Assembly (NCBI GenBank): GCA_002394385.1
Contig: DGTS01000039.1
Location: 74,971 to 110,288 of the forward strand
Length of the DNA: 35,318 bases
Direction: 5' to 3'
Source of the DNA: Prevotella sp. UBA4330
GTDB taxonomy: Bacteria > Bacteroidota > Bacteroidia > Bacteroidales > Bacteroidaceae
Part shown: positions 14,973 to 22,654 of the stretch, in pieces
Layout: each line of letters opens with the position of its first letter
Position numbering within the stretch: position 1 is the first letter of the stretch
Made by a program: the position numbers and the translations under genes
The notes under the pieces: generated by a model
What the model was told of the DNA's origin: nothing
The model's database searches: none
What the model saw: only the letters and a program-made list of their open reading frames with translations

Positions 14973-15003
14973 CAAAGGTACAACCTTTTTCTCGATGCCG
15001 CAA
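14973..15003 (-). promoter_or_regulatory. Promoter of the microprotein gene
   Basis: Minus strand: TTG (15003-15001), a 20-base spacer and TACCTTTG (14980-14973), an excellent match to the Bacteroidetes promoter. Confidence 0.75.
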
Positions 15004-15115
15004 CATTTATGTGCAATTAAATCGAATAATAACACGATATTTTGACTTAAATCAAATGCCAGGCGCTAAAAACCATTGCATTACAGGATGTCACGCCATT
15101 TTTTCATCGCTTTGT

Positions 15116-15146
15116 TTTGCCGAAAGGAAAATAATTCTTATTTTTG
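15116..15146 (+). promoter_or_regulatory. Promoter of the TPR-TIR-RyR operon
   Basis: TTTG (15116-15119), a 19-base spacer and TATTTTTG (15139-15146). The start codon at 15180 is 33 bases downstream. A TTG at 15144 in frame with the gene overlaps this box and is not a plausible start. Confidence 0.75.
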
Positions 15147-15179
15147 CATCAAACAAACTTTGACCTAAAAGCCAACATA

Positions 15180-17006
15180 ATGAAAGCAATAGTAGCGACA
15201 CTACTGATGATTCTGGCACTTCCCGCAATGGCGCAAGTGCAGAACGGTTATGTGAAATCGCTGGGCCGCCCAGGTGCCAAGGGAGCCGCGCTGCAGGGCG
15301 TTACGATACGTGTTCGCGGTGTTCACAATGCCGTGGTGAGTGCGCCGGCAGGAACGTTCGCCATCGCCATGACAGGCAAGAAGGCGGGCGACGCATACGC
15401 GTTGCAGAGCGTCAGGAAGGCGGGATATGAACTCGTGGAGCAGGGAATGATAGGGCGCAACTATGCTTTCTCGCCCTCGGTGACAATGCAGATAGTGATG
15501 GTGAACTCATCGCAGATGCAGGCCGACAAACAGCGCATTGAGAACAACGCATACAAGGCGGCGGAGAAAAACTACAAGGGCAAGATGGCGGCACTGCAGA
15601 AGCAACTGAACGACAAGAAAATCACCGCTGCCAACTACCAGAAGCAGGTAGATGAACTGCAGAAACAGTTCGAGAAGTACGAGTCGCTCATAGGACAGAT
15701 GGCGGAGCACTATGCCAAGACCGACTATGATGCACTCGACGAGAAGAACCGTCAGATAAACCAGATGATTGAAAACGGCGAACTGGAACGCGCCGAGGAG
15801 ATGATAAACAGCATGTTCGACCCCACCGAGGCACTCAAGAATGCCAAGGCCGACAAGCAGCGCATTGACAAGCAACTGGCCGATGCCAACGCGCTGATGG
15901 AGGAGGCAGAGCGTCAGCGGCAGGAGATTCTGAAGCGGCAGGCGAAGGATGCAGAATATCTCTACCAACTGTTCACCATTGCATACTCGAAGTTCGACAT
16001 CGACAAGGCACGTGAGTACATCACCACCCGCGCCGAACTCGACCCCGACATGGCGGAGTGGCAGGTGTTCACGGGACTGTTCTATCTGGAGGTGATGGGC
16101 GACTACGACACGGCGATGAAATACAACAACCGTGCCCTGGCTGCATCGCAGAAGCAGAACGGCGAGGAGAGCATGCAGACCGCCCTGTGCTATAACAACA
16201 TCGCAAGTTCACATTATTATAAAAAGGAATACCAGAAGGCTATCAACAACTTCCAGAAAGCGCTCGGCATCTGGGAGAAGTCGCTGGGCGAAGACTATGA
16301 CGTTGTGGCAATAGCCTACGACAACATGGCATCGGTTTATAAGGATACGGGGAAATATGACGAGGCAAAGAAGTGTCTGGACAAGGCGTTCGAGATAAAG
16401 AAGAGACTATATGGCGACAACAGTCCCCAACTGGCCACGCTCTACAACAACCGCGGCGGACTGTGCGACATGCAGGGCGACTATGAGTGCGCGGCAGAAA
16501 ACTACAGCAAGGCGTTCGAGATGTACAAGACCATCTATGGCGAGCAACACCCTTCGGTGGCGAACATCTATAACAACATCGGTGGCATATACGGGCACTA
16601 TAAGGACTACGACCATGCACTGGCAATGTTCGCCAAGGCGCTGGAGATATGGACCACTACGCTGGGCGACAACCATCCCAACACACGAACAGCGCTTGTC
16701 AACATCGGCGAGGTGGCAATGCTGAAAGGCGACGAACTGAGCAAGAAGGAGAACTATGCCGCCGCACTGAAGAGTTACACCCTGGCAAAGCAGTCGTATA
16801 TCAATGCTTTTGGCGAGGCAAACCGCTTGGTGGGACTGGCATACGAGTACATGGGACTCACTAACGTTTATCTGCACAACCCCAAGGAGGCTGAGGCAAA
16901 CTTCGTGAGCGCCATCGAGGCTCACAGCAAGGCGCCCGACGGAAAGGCCAGTCATATAGCGTCGCTCAAGGAAACCCTCCAGGTGATAAGAGACAACATG
17001 AAGTAG
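15180..17006 (+). CDS. Exported TPR-repeat protein
   Basis: The protein has 608 residues from the ATG at 15180, which has a signal peptide directly behind it (MKAIVATLLMILALPAMAQ). Residues about 20-100 look like a small beta-sandwich (carboxypeptidase regulatory-like: GYVKSLG..GVTIRVRG..GTFAIAM). A coiled-coil region follows (about 110-270, rich in KQ/EE). The C-terminal half holds five or more kinesin-light-chain-type TPRs with the recurring pattern ALCYNNIASSHY, IAYDNMASVYK, TLYNNRGGLCD and IYNNIGGIYG. It is probably a periplasmic sensor or scaffold. It heads the operon with the TIR and Rossmann-RyR genes and parallels the TPR half of the CHAT protein on the other arm. Confidence 0.9.
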   Translation: MKAIVATLLMILALPAMAQVQNGYVKSLGRPGAKGAALQGVTIRVRGVHNAVVSAPAGTFAIAMTGKKAGDAYALQSVRKAGYELVEQGMIGRNYAFSPSVTMQIVMVNSSQMQADKQRIENNAYKAAEKNYKGKMAALQKQLNDKKITAANYQKQVDELQKQFEKYESLIGQMAEHYAKTDYDALDEKNRQINQMIENGELERAEEMINSMFDPTEALKNAKADKQRIDKQLADANALMEEAERQRQEILKRQAKDAEYLYQLFTIAYSKFDIDKAREYITTRAELDPDMAEWQVFTGLFYLEVMGDYDTAMKYNNRALAASQKQNGEESMQTALCYNNIASSHYYKKEYQKAINNFQKALGIWEKSLGEDYDVVAIAYDNMASVYKDTGKYDEAKKCLDKAFEIKKRLYGDNSPQLATLYNNRGGLCDMQGDYECAAENYSKAFEMYKTIYGEQHPSVANIYNNIGGIYGHYKDYDHALAMFAKALEIWTTTLGDNHPNTRTALVNIGEVAMLKGDELSKKENYAAALKSYTLAKQSYINAFGEANRLVGLAYEYMGLTNVYLHNPKEAEANFVSAIEAHSKAPDGKASHIASLKETLQVIRDNMK

Positions 17007-17035
17007 CGACAGCGGAGAAAGAACCCAACATCTCC

Positions 17036-17083
17036 CCGTCCCGTATGTTGCGATTTCCGTCCCGTATGTTGCGATGCCATCGC
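17036..17083. repeat. 19-bp direct repeat pair and small hairpin
   Basis: CCGTCCCGTATGTTGCGAT occurs at 17036-17054 and again at 17057-17075. The second copy runs into a GCGAT-GCC-ATCGC hairpin (17071-17083). There is no T run, so it is not a convincing terminator. It lies in the 115-base gap between the TPR and TIR genes. Confidence 0.75.
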
Positions 17084-17121
17084 AACCCCCAACAGAATAA
17101 ATACAAAAAAACAATAACCTC

Positions 17122-18270
17122 ATGGAAAAGAAATTCACAGCATTCATAAGTTATAACTCCCGCGACGACAAGTGGGCAAAGTGGCTGCAAAAGCGTCTTG
17201 AGAACTACAGCCTGCCTACGGTAATAGCCAACGACAAGGGACAGGTGCTGAAGTCGTATGACAAGAAGCCTGAGAAGTTCAAGATTTTCAGGTATATCTC
17301 AGACCTCGTGGCGAAGACGCTTACCGAAGGACTGAGCGAGGAACTGGAACGCTCGCAGCACCTCATCGTAATCTGCTCGCCCAACTCTGCGAAGTCGAAG
17401 TGGTGCGGAAAGGAGATGCAATACTTCATCGACCACGGCATGAAGGACCGCATCATACCCTTCATCGTGGCTGGAACACCATACAGCAACGACGAGAACG
17501 AGTGCTTCAACCCCGTGCTGAAGGCTGCTTTCGGCGAGGGAGAACTGCTGGGAGTGAATGTTCACGACGAGGGCGACGACCTGAAGATATTCCGCAAACG
17601 CAAGGCAGTGGCAAAGGTGGTGTCGCTACTTATAGGTCTGCCCGACGCCTATGGCTTTATCTGGAACCGCTACCAGCACCGTCTCTACAGCCTGTGGATA
17701 TTCCGCATACTCGCCGTGCTGGCGGTGATTGCCGCCATCGCGGTGACATGGTGGATGAACCGCGACTTCGACTGCCATGTGCAGGCAAAGGAACTGACGG
17801 TGCAGAACGCCAATCTGCCGCCGATGAAGGATGCTGTGGTAACGCTGCAACTTGACAATGAGACGAAGGCAGACACGCTGAGAGGACTTGGCGAGACGCT
17901 GACACTGCCCAACATTCCGCACCGATACCTCGGACAGAAGGTGCATCTGAAGTTCGAGGCAGCCAACTATCTGCCGCTCGACACTGTAGTTGAACTTTCG
18001 AAAGAGCAGACAATAGGCGTGAAACGCGACGAGAAGGTGTTCGGAACAATAAACTTCATGCTGTGGAACGAGGTTCGCGAGGCACCGGTGCCCAATGCGG
18101 AGATTACCGTGGGCGGACAGAAAACGCGCAGCGACAGCAAGGGAATGGTGCGTCTGAGCATACCGCTCGACAAGCAGCGCACCATCTATGACCTCTCGTC
18201 ACCGCTCAACTTGCTCGACACGCAGATTGCAGTGCCGCACACCGAGAGCACCATTATAGGAGTGGAATGA
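17122..18270 (+). CDS. Membrane-anchored TIR domain protein
   Basis: The protein has 382 residues. The N-terminal TIR domain (about 4-150) shows FISYNSRDDKWAKWL, HLIVICSPNSAKSKWCGKE and RIIPFIVAG. E98 (WCGKE) is at the position of the catalytic glutamate of NAD-hydrolysing TIRs. One membrane helix spans about 191-211, with basic residues before it, placing the TIR in the cytoplasm. The outer part (212-382) contains two beta-sandwich-like segments (LPPMKDAVVTLQLDN.. and VPNAEITVGGQKTRSDSKG..), resembling carboxypeptidase-regulatory or PEGA folds. The stop overlaps the next ATG (ATGA), implying coupled translation. Inference: a periplasmic signal controls cytosolic TIR activity. Confidence 0.9.
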   Translation: MEKKFTAFISYNSRDDKWAKWLQKRLENYSLPTVIANDKGQVLKSYDKKPEKFKIFRYISDLVAKTLTEGLSEELERSQHLIVICSPNSAKSKWCGKEMQYFIDHGMKDRIIPFIVAGTPYSNDENECFNPVLKAAFGEGELLGVNVHDEGDDLKIFRKRKAVAKVVSLLIGLPDAYGFIWNRYQHRLYSLWIFRILAVLAVIAAIAVTWWMNRDFDCHVQAKELTVQNANLPPMKDAVVTLQLDNETKADTLRGLGETLTLPNIPHRYLGQKVHLKFEAANYLPLDTVVELSKEQTIGVKRDEKVFGTINFMLWNEVREAPVPNAEITVGGQKTRSDSKGMVRLSIPLDKQRTIYDLSSPLNLLDTQIAVPHTESTIIGVE

Positions 18271-20612
18271 AGATAATTAGTATCATAGGCTGGCCTGGTT
18301 GGGTGGCAATAGCGATACTCGTCGTTGCCGCTCTGCTGATGGTGATTCACGTTTCGCGCTGGATTGCCAACACGAGAGTGAGCCTTAACCGCAGCAGACA
18401 ACTGAAGGCTCTCGCCACGACGATGGTATTCGTGTGGGCGGTGGGACTGCTGCTGTATATGGAGGCACTGGGCAGTGGTGCCGGAACGTTCAGTTCGCTG
18501 GAGTTGTTCTTCCGCTCGGCGTTGTGCTCACTGGGCATGTTCGCCTTTCAGGTGGATGGCGATGTGTTTGCAAACATCACCGGCGAAAGCGATACTCCGC
18601 TGATACGCGGTGTTATTTCCGTAACAACGGTGGTGGCATCGCTGCTCACGGTATTGATGTTGGTAAGTCTCGTCGCAACCCGTCTGTGGGTTTACCTGCG
18701 ACTGCTGTTCTCAAGTCTGCGTGCCACGGTTTTCCCTCGGCGCCGCCTCTTCGTGTTCTTTGGCATAAACGATGCCTCAAAGGTGCTTGCCGAGGACATA
18801 CGCAAGACGCAGAAGGAGAACGATTACGACATTGTTTTCGTGGCTACACCGATGACAGAGGAGGACGGAGAGCGGAACAACGGGATGGAAAGCATCATGA
18901 ACATGCTTACCCATCGTGCCGACACCTTCCGCACGGCAGCATCAAACAAGGCGCTGCTTTCCATTGCAAGCAGCCGAATTACAGACCTCACCACCAGTGA
19001 CATAAAGACCGATAGCAACGTGTTGCGGAGCATCGGGACTGGTCTTCTGGCAAGAATAGTGCGCAACATGCACAAAACAGCAAATGCCGAGGCGCACTAT
19101 TTCATGCTTGCCGACAGCGAAACCGACAATCTGAACAAGGCTGGCATGCTGCGGCACGACTGCACCATCAAGGCTTCTGCAGAACAAGGGGTGAAGACAA
19201 CGCTGTACTGTCATGCGCGGTATAACAGTGCTAACCGCGTCATCGAGGACGAGGCGTGTGGCGAGAACATTGATGTGAGGATAATAGACTCGTCGCGCAT
19301 CTGCGTGGAACATCTGAAACAGGACATTGCCTTGCAGCCAGTGAACTTCGTTGATGTGGAGCAGGACGGCACTGTTTCGTCATCGTTCAACTCCCTCGTG
19401 ATAGGATTTGGCGAGGTAGGACTCGATGTGGTGCGCTTTCTCTACGAGTTCTCTGCCTTCGCAGCCACTGGAAGCAAGCAGGACAGGGTGGTGCGCTCAC
19501 CGTTCCGTTGTGATGTGGTGGATAGCCGCATGGACATCCTTGCAGGAAAGTTCTATACTAATGCACCTGCCCTGAGAACTCTCATAGACCAAAATTCGGC
19601 GGGAGAGAATGCCGAGAGCAGAATCACATTGCACGGTTTCGATGCGCGGAGTGCCGATTTCTCCAAGTTGCTTAACGAGAAGATAAAGACTCTCAACTAT
19701 GTTGTTGTGGCAACCCAGGACGATACGCTGAACATCACCCTCGCCGTGAGAATAATGCGCATGGCGATACGCTATAGCGACCGGCCGCAGATGTTGCGCA
19801 TTCTCGTAAGGGTTCACGACCGTTCCGATGGCAATATCGACATCGTGGCAGACCATTACAACCGTCTTTTCAAGGCGCAGGGCGACAAGACACTGCGCAC
19901 AGAGCAGCCCGATGGACCGATAACGCTCTTCGGAGACTTCGCCTCGATACACACATACGAGAATATAGTGAGTGACAAACTCATCAGGGAGGCGCGCCGT
20001 TATCTTGACAAATATAACAACCGCTACCCGTCTGAATGGAAAGAAGACTGGGATGCGCGTCACCGTCGTTTGCTCGGAAATGGTAAGGACAGCCATTTCG
20101 CGCCCTCGATGTCGGACATCATGGAACTGCGGCGCAAGGAGAGTCAGGACATTGCCAACGCAAAGCATGCCGCAACGAAACTCCTGCTTGCACAAAAGGC
20201 ATTCGAGAAGAGTGGGGAGAATGGGGAAGAAAGTCTTGCACAACTGCGCAGTGCCATAACCAACGGCACCATCACCCGCGAATTTGGCAAGACAACATAC
20301 ACCTTCAACCCTCATCGCTCATCGCTCAACGCTCAACCCTCACCGCTCACCGCTCAACCCTCAACTCTCAACTCTCAACTCTCATCTCTCACCCCTTCCA
20401 TCCTCGCCACCCTCGCCTGGACCGAGCATCTGCGCTGGTGTGCGTCGCATGAGGTGCTGGGATATGTTTACGGAGACGAGAAAGATGAGGCCCGAATGAC
20501 TCACAATAACCTCGTGCCATGGCAAGAACTCTGCGAGGAGGTGCAGTCGTACGACTGCAACGTTGTTGACGTTACGTTAGAGGGAACAAGTATTGGTAAT
20601 GTATTTTTTTAG
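18267..20612 (+). CDS. Four-TM double Rossmann (TrkA-N-like) protein with C-terminal RyR domain
   Basis: The protein has 781 residues. Four hydrophobic helices lie near 11-29, 46-65, 79-97 and 111-140. A first Rossmann-like domain follows (from about 158, LFVFFGINDASKVLAEDI), then a second with a clear GFGEVG nucleotide-binding loop near 375-380. Near 711-770 the segment AWTEHLRWCASHEVLGYVYG followed by MTHNNLVPWQEL matches bacterial RyR domains. The layout resembles a ligand-gated potassium channel regulator (RCK/TrkA) without a recognisable selectivity filter. It could sense an NAD-derived product of the adjacent TIR. A 12-unit heptanucleotide repeat encodes the linker before the RyR domain. 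The start overlaps the TIR stop. Confidence 0.8.
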   Translation: MKIISIIGWPGWVAIAILVVAALLMVIHVSRWIANTRVSLNRSRQLKALATTMVFVWAVGLLLYMEALGSGAGTFSSLELFFRSALCSLGMFAFQVDGDVFANITGESDTPLIRGVISVTTVVASLLTVLMLVSLVATRLWVYLRLLFSSLRATVFPRRRLFVFFGINDASKVLAEDIRKTQKENDYDIVFVATPMTEEDGERNNGMESIMNMLTHRADTFRTAASNKALLSIASSRITDLTTSDIKTDSNVLRSIGTGLLARIVRNMHKTANAEAHYFMLADSETDNLNKAGMLRHDCTIKASAEQGVKTTLYCHARYNSANRVIEDEACGENIDVRIIDSSRICVEHLKQDIALQPVNFVDVEQDGTVSSSFNSLVIGFGEVGLDVVRFLYEFSAFAATGSKQDRVVRSPFRCDVVDSRMDILAGKFYTNAPALRTLIDQNSAGENAESRITLHGFDARSADFSKLLNEKIKTLNYVVVATQDDTLNITLAVRIMRMAIRYSDRPQMLRILVRVHDRSDGNIDIVADHYNRLFKAQGDKTLRTEQPDGPITLFGDFASIHTYENIVSDKLIREARRYLDKYNNRYPSEWKEDWDARHRRLLGNGKDSHFAPSMSDIMELRRKESQDIANAKHAATKLLLAQKAFEKSGENGEESLAQLRSAITNGTITREFGKTTYTFNPHRSSLNAQPSPLTAQPSTLNSQLSSLTPSILATLAWTEHLRWCASHEVLGYVYGDEKDEARMTHNNLVPWQELCEEVQSYDCNVVDVTLEGTSIGNVFF
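20311..20394 (+). repeat. In-gene heptanucleotide repeat (CTCAWCN)x12
   Basis: Twelve 7-bp units (CTCATCG, CTCAACG, CTCAACC, CTCACCG, CTCAACT and similar) inside the Rossmann-RyR gene, encoding residues about 682-710 as a Ser/Pro/Leu-rich linker. Total length is 84 bases, so the frame is currently open. Loss or gain of one or two units would shift the frame before the RyR domain. Confidence 0.92.
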
Positions 20613-20654
20613 GTGTTGAAAACGGTCTTCCTGATCGCTTTCAACACCTAAAAA
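20606..20654. terminator. Bidirectional terminator between convergent operons
   Basis: TTTTTAGGTGTTGAAA (20606-20621) pairs perfectly with TTTCAACACCTAAAAA (20639-20654). Both strands end in T runs. It contains the stop codon of the (+) operon and lies 28 bases from the last stop of the (-) operon. Confidence 0.95.
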
Positions 20655-20682
20655 GTTCAGACAGTAACTATAATCGTTTTGC

Positions 20683-21360
20683 TTAGTTTGTTATAAGTGT
20701 GTACGAGTTGTAGGTGTCACCGAGGTTCTTCACCTTTATTTTGAAGTTGCCTGTCCAGCGCGGTGTGAACGAGACAACGCAGTCGTCGGTGCCGTCATCG
20801 TCGTAACCGATGAGATTGTCGTTCTCGTCGTAAACGTAAAGGTCAAGGTCGGTATCGCCGTCGCCGCTAAGAATAATAGTGGCATCCTCGCCCCCTTGGA
20901 ATCGCATTGTATAGACATCGGTGAGTCCGGCATCGACAACGTCCATGTGGTATGTCTCACCACCAACGCGTCCGCGAACGTCGCCCAGTCCCTTGATTAT
21001 TCCGAGAATGTTCTCGTCACCGTCAGCGTATGCCGTGGCGTCGGCGATGAGTTTTGTCTGGTCGTATTGCACGGGGTTGTTCTTTGCCTTCCTTGCTTCA
21101 GCGAGTTTTTGTCCTTCTATTTCTTTTTTCTTTGCTTCAGCCTCTGGGACCACGCCGATGCTCTTGTAGATTTGCACTGCCTGCACGAGAGGTAGCGCGT
21201 TCTGGGTTTTGTAGCCATACTTAACCAGTTCTCCTGCCATGCTGAGCAGTTGTGCTGTTTCGTTCACTGCCTTTGGCTGTGCACTTGCTGCTGGTTCTTG
21301 TGCACTTGCGGTTACGGCGATCATCATTGCCGCACCAATTAATAAAGTCTTTGTTTTCAT
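20683..21360 (-). CDS. Exported PPC-domain protein
   Basis: The protein has 225 residues with a signal peptide (MKTKTLLIGAAMMIAVTASAQ). A helical middle (about 35-95, KKEIEGQKLAEARKAK) precedes a C-terminal beta-sandwich (about 125-225). Its GDTDLDLYVYDENDNLIGYDDDG and WTGNFKIKVKNLG..NSYTLITN are typical of bacterial pre-peptidase C-terminal (PPC/DVUA0089-like) domains. The acidic loops suggest calcium binding. It is last in the (-) operon and is likely periplasmic or surface-exposed, perhaps a ligand-binding partner of the CHAT protein. Confidence 0.82.
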   Translation of the reverse strand: MKTKTLLIGAAMMIAVTASAQEPAASAQPKAVNETAQLLSMAGELVKYGYKTQNALPLVQAVQIYKSIGVVPEAEAKKKEIEGQKLAEARKAKNNPVQYDQTKLIADATAYADGDENILGIIKGLGDVRGRVGGETYHMDVVDAGLTDVYTMRFQGGEDATIILSGDGDTDLDLYVYDENDNLIGYDDDGTDDCVVSFTPRWTGNFKIKVKNLGDTYNSYTLITN

Positions 21361-21408
21361 TGTTTTGTGAGTTTATAGTTTTTATTATTACGAATGTCGG
21401 GTTGCGGT

Positions 21409-22611
21409 TTATTTCAGTCCTGCAGCCTTGGCACCGGTGTCGATGCCCGATTTCACTACCTTCTTCATTATGGTGTTTTGGTTCTGCTGCCATACTGTGC
21501 GGAAGTATTCGCCCACTTCGGTACCCTTGCCCTTGCGCTGCATCTTGCGCAGTTGCTTGTAGTCGCGGTACCACTGCTTCATCTTCTTGTTCTTCTCCTC
21601 GTCGTTAGAGAATTGGCACGACTCGCGCATCTTCACCTTGATGTTGTATTCGCCTGTTCCCCACATGCGTTGACCGCCGTTGACGGGCATGAACGAGCGC
21701 GGCACCACGAAGCAGTCGCCCTCAATACCGATGAATGTGGTGTCTTTTGCAAGGTATTGGGTAGATGCCGACTGCTTGGCGTTAAGCCTATTCTGTTCAA
21801 TCTGACGGCGCGAGTATGTGAATATCGGGTCGTGGGTGTCAATGTTGATGTTCATCTTAAATTCACCCAGTTTCACGTTGTTCATTACCATCACCGCCTC
21901 GTTTATCCATGACGAGAAGAGTTGCATCTCGATGCCGACGCGCAGGTTTGTACGCTCGTCGAACGAGAACGAGTTGTCGCGCTCGCTCTGTTGCCCTTTC
22001 ATCAGGCGTATGCCGTTGGCCTGCAGGTTTGGCAGGTGGCACTCGTACGGATGGAACGCCATTGTGTCGAGCACGAGGTTGAACTTGCTGTGCTGAATGA
22101 GATGACTCAGGCGTGCCGTGTCGATGTGGCACGAGAGGTAGAGCACCTCTTTTCCTTCCCTCATTCCGCGAATAGAGATACCGTTGAAGTTGAGGTTCGA
22201 CGGGTCGAGCGCACCTATCGTTGATGTTTCCGAATAGAAGTCCTGCAGTCCTTGCAGGTTCTGAATGCTGTCGGTGTAGTTGCACTCGCGCTCAATCATC
22301 TCCATCCATTTGCGTTTCTGGTTCTTCTTGTAGTGCGCGAGGTTCACTATTTCTGTTCCGATAACGTCGAGCGTTGCTGTGATGCCGCCTGTGAGAGCCG
22401 ACTTCAGGATGTCGCCCACCACACCGCGCGTTGCACCGCCTTGCTCTTGCATCTGCTCCACGATGCCAGTGATTTTCTTTCTTGTACCATCGTCCATAGT
22501 GTTCACGCCCACTTGCAGTCCCTCCAGTTCCATCTCGCTGCTTTGTGCGAAAGCATCTGTGGCGAAAAGCGTGGCTATGATGCCGGCCATGATGATAATT
22601 CTCTTTTTCAT
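21409..22611 (-). CDS. Exported protein of unknown family
   Basis: The protein has 400 residues; MKKRIIIMAGIIATLFATDAFAQ is a signal peptide. No known domain is recognised. Visible features are a glycine-rich amphipathic segment (GATRGVVGDILKSALTGGITATLDVIG, about 59-85), a KKNQKRKWMEMIERE helix, and a beta-rich centre with NFNGISIRGM and VLYLSCHIDTARLSHLI. The C-terminus is basic and helical (KKMKQWYRDYKQLRKMQRKGKG). The glycine-rich segment could insert into or lie on a membrane, but that is speculation. It lies 43 bases after the CHAT gene and 48 before the PPC gene, in the same operon. Confidence 0.75.
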   Translation of the reverse strand: MKKRIIIMAGIIATLFATDAFAQSSEMELEGLQVGVNTMDDGTRKKITGIVEQMQEQGGATRGVVGDILKSALTGGITATLDVIGTEIVNLAHYKKNQKRKWMEMIERECNYTDSIQNLQGLQDFYSETSTIGALDPSNLNFNGISIRGMREGKEVLYLSCHIDTARLSHLIQHSKFNLVLDTMAFHPYECHLPNLQANGIRLMKGQQSERDNSFSFDERTNLRVGIEMQLFSSWINEAVMVMNNVKLGEFKMNINIDTHDPIFTYSRRQIEQNRLNAKQSASTQYLAKDTTFIGIEGDCFVVPRSFMPVNGGQRMWGTGEYNIKVKMRESCQFSNDEEKNKKMKQWYRDYKQLRKMQRKGKGTEVGEYFRTVWQQNQNTIMKKVVKSGIDTGAKAAGLK

Positions 22612-22654
22612 ATAAGATATGTTTGGTTTTTAAGGTTTATGATTTGCTCGATAT

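Noticed and set aside
17071..17083. Terminator between the TPR and TIR genes
   Set aside because: The stem is only 5 bp and is followed by C and A rather than T, so the genes are treated as one operon.
19497..20315. Open frame antisense to the Rossmann-RyR gene
   Set aside because: Covered by strong domain matches on the plus strand; no promoter or start context.
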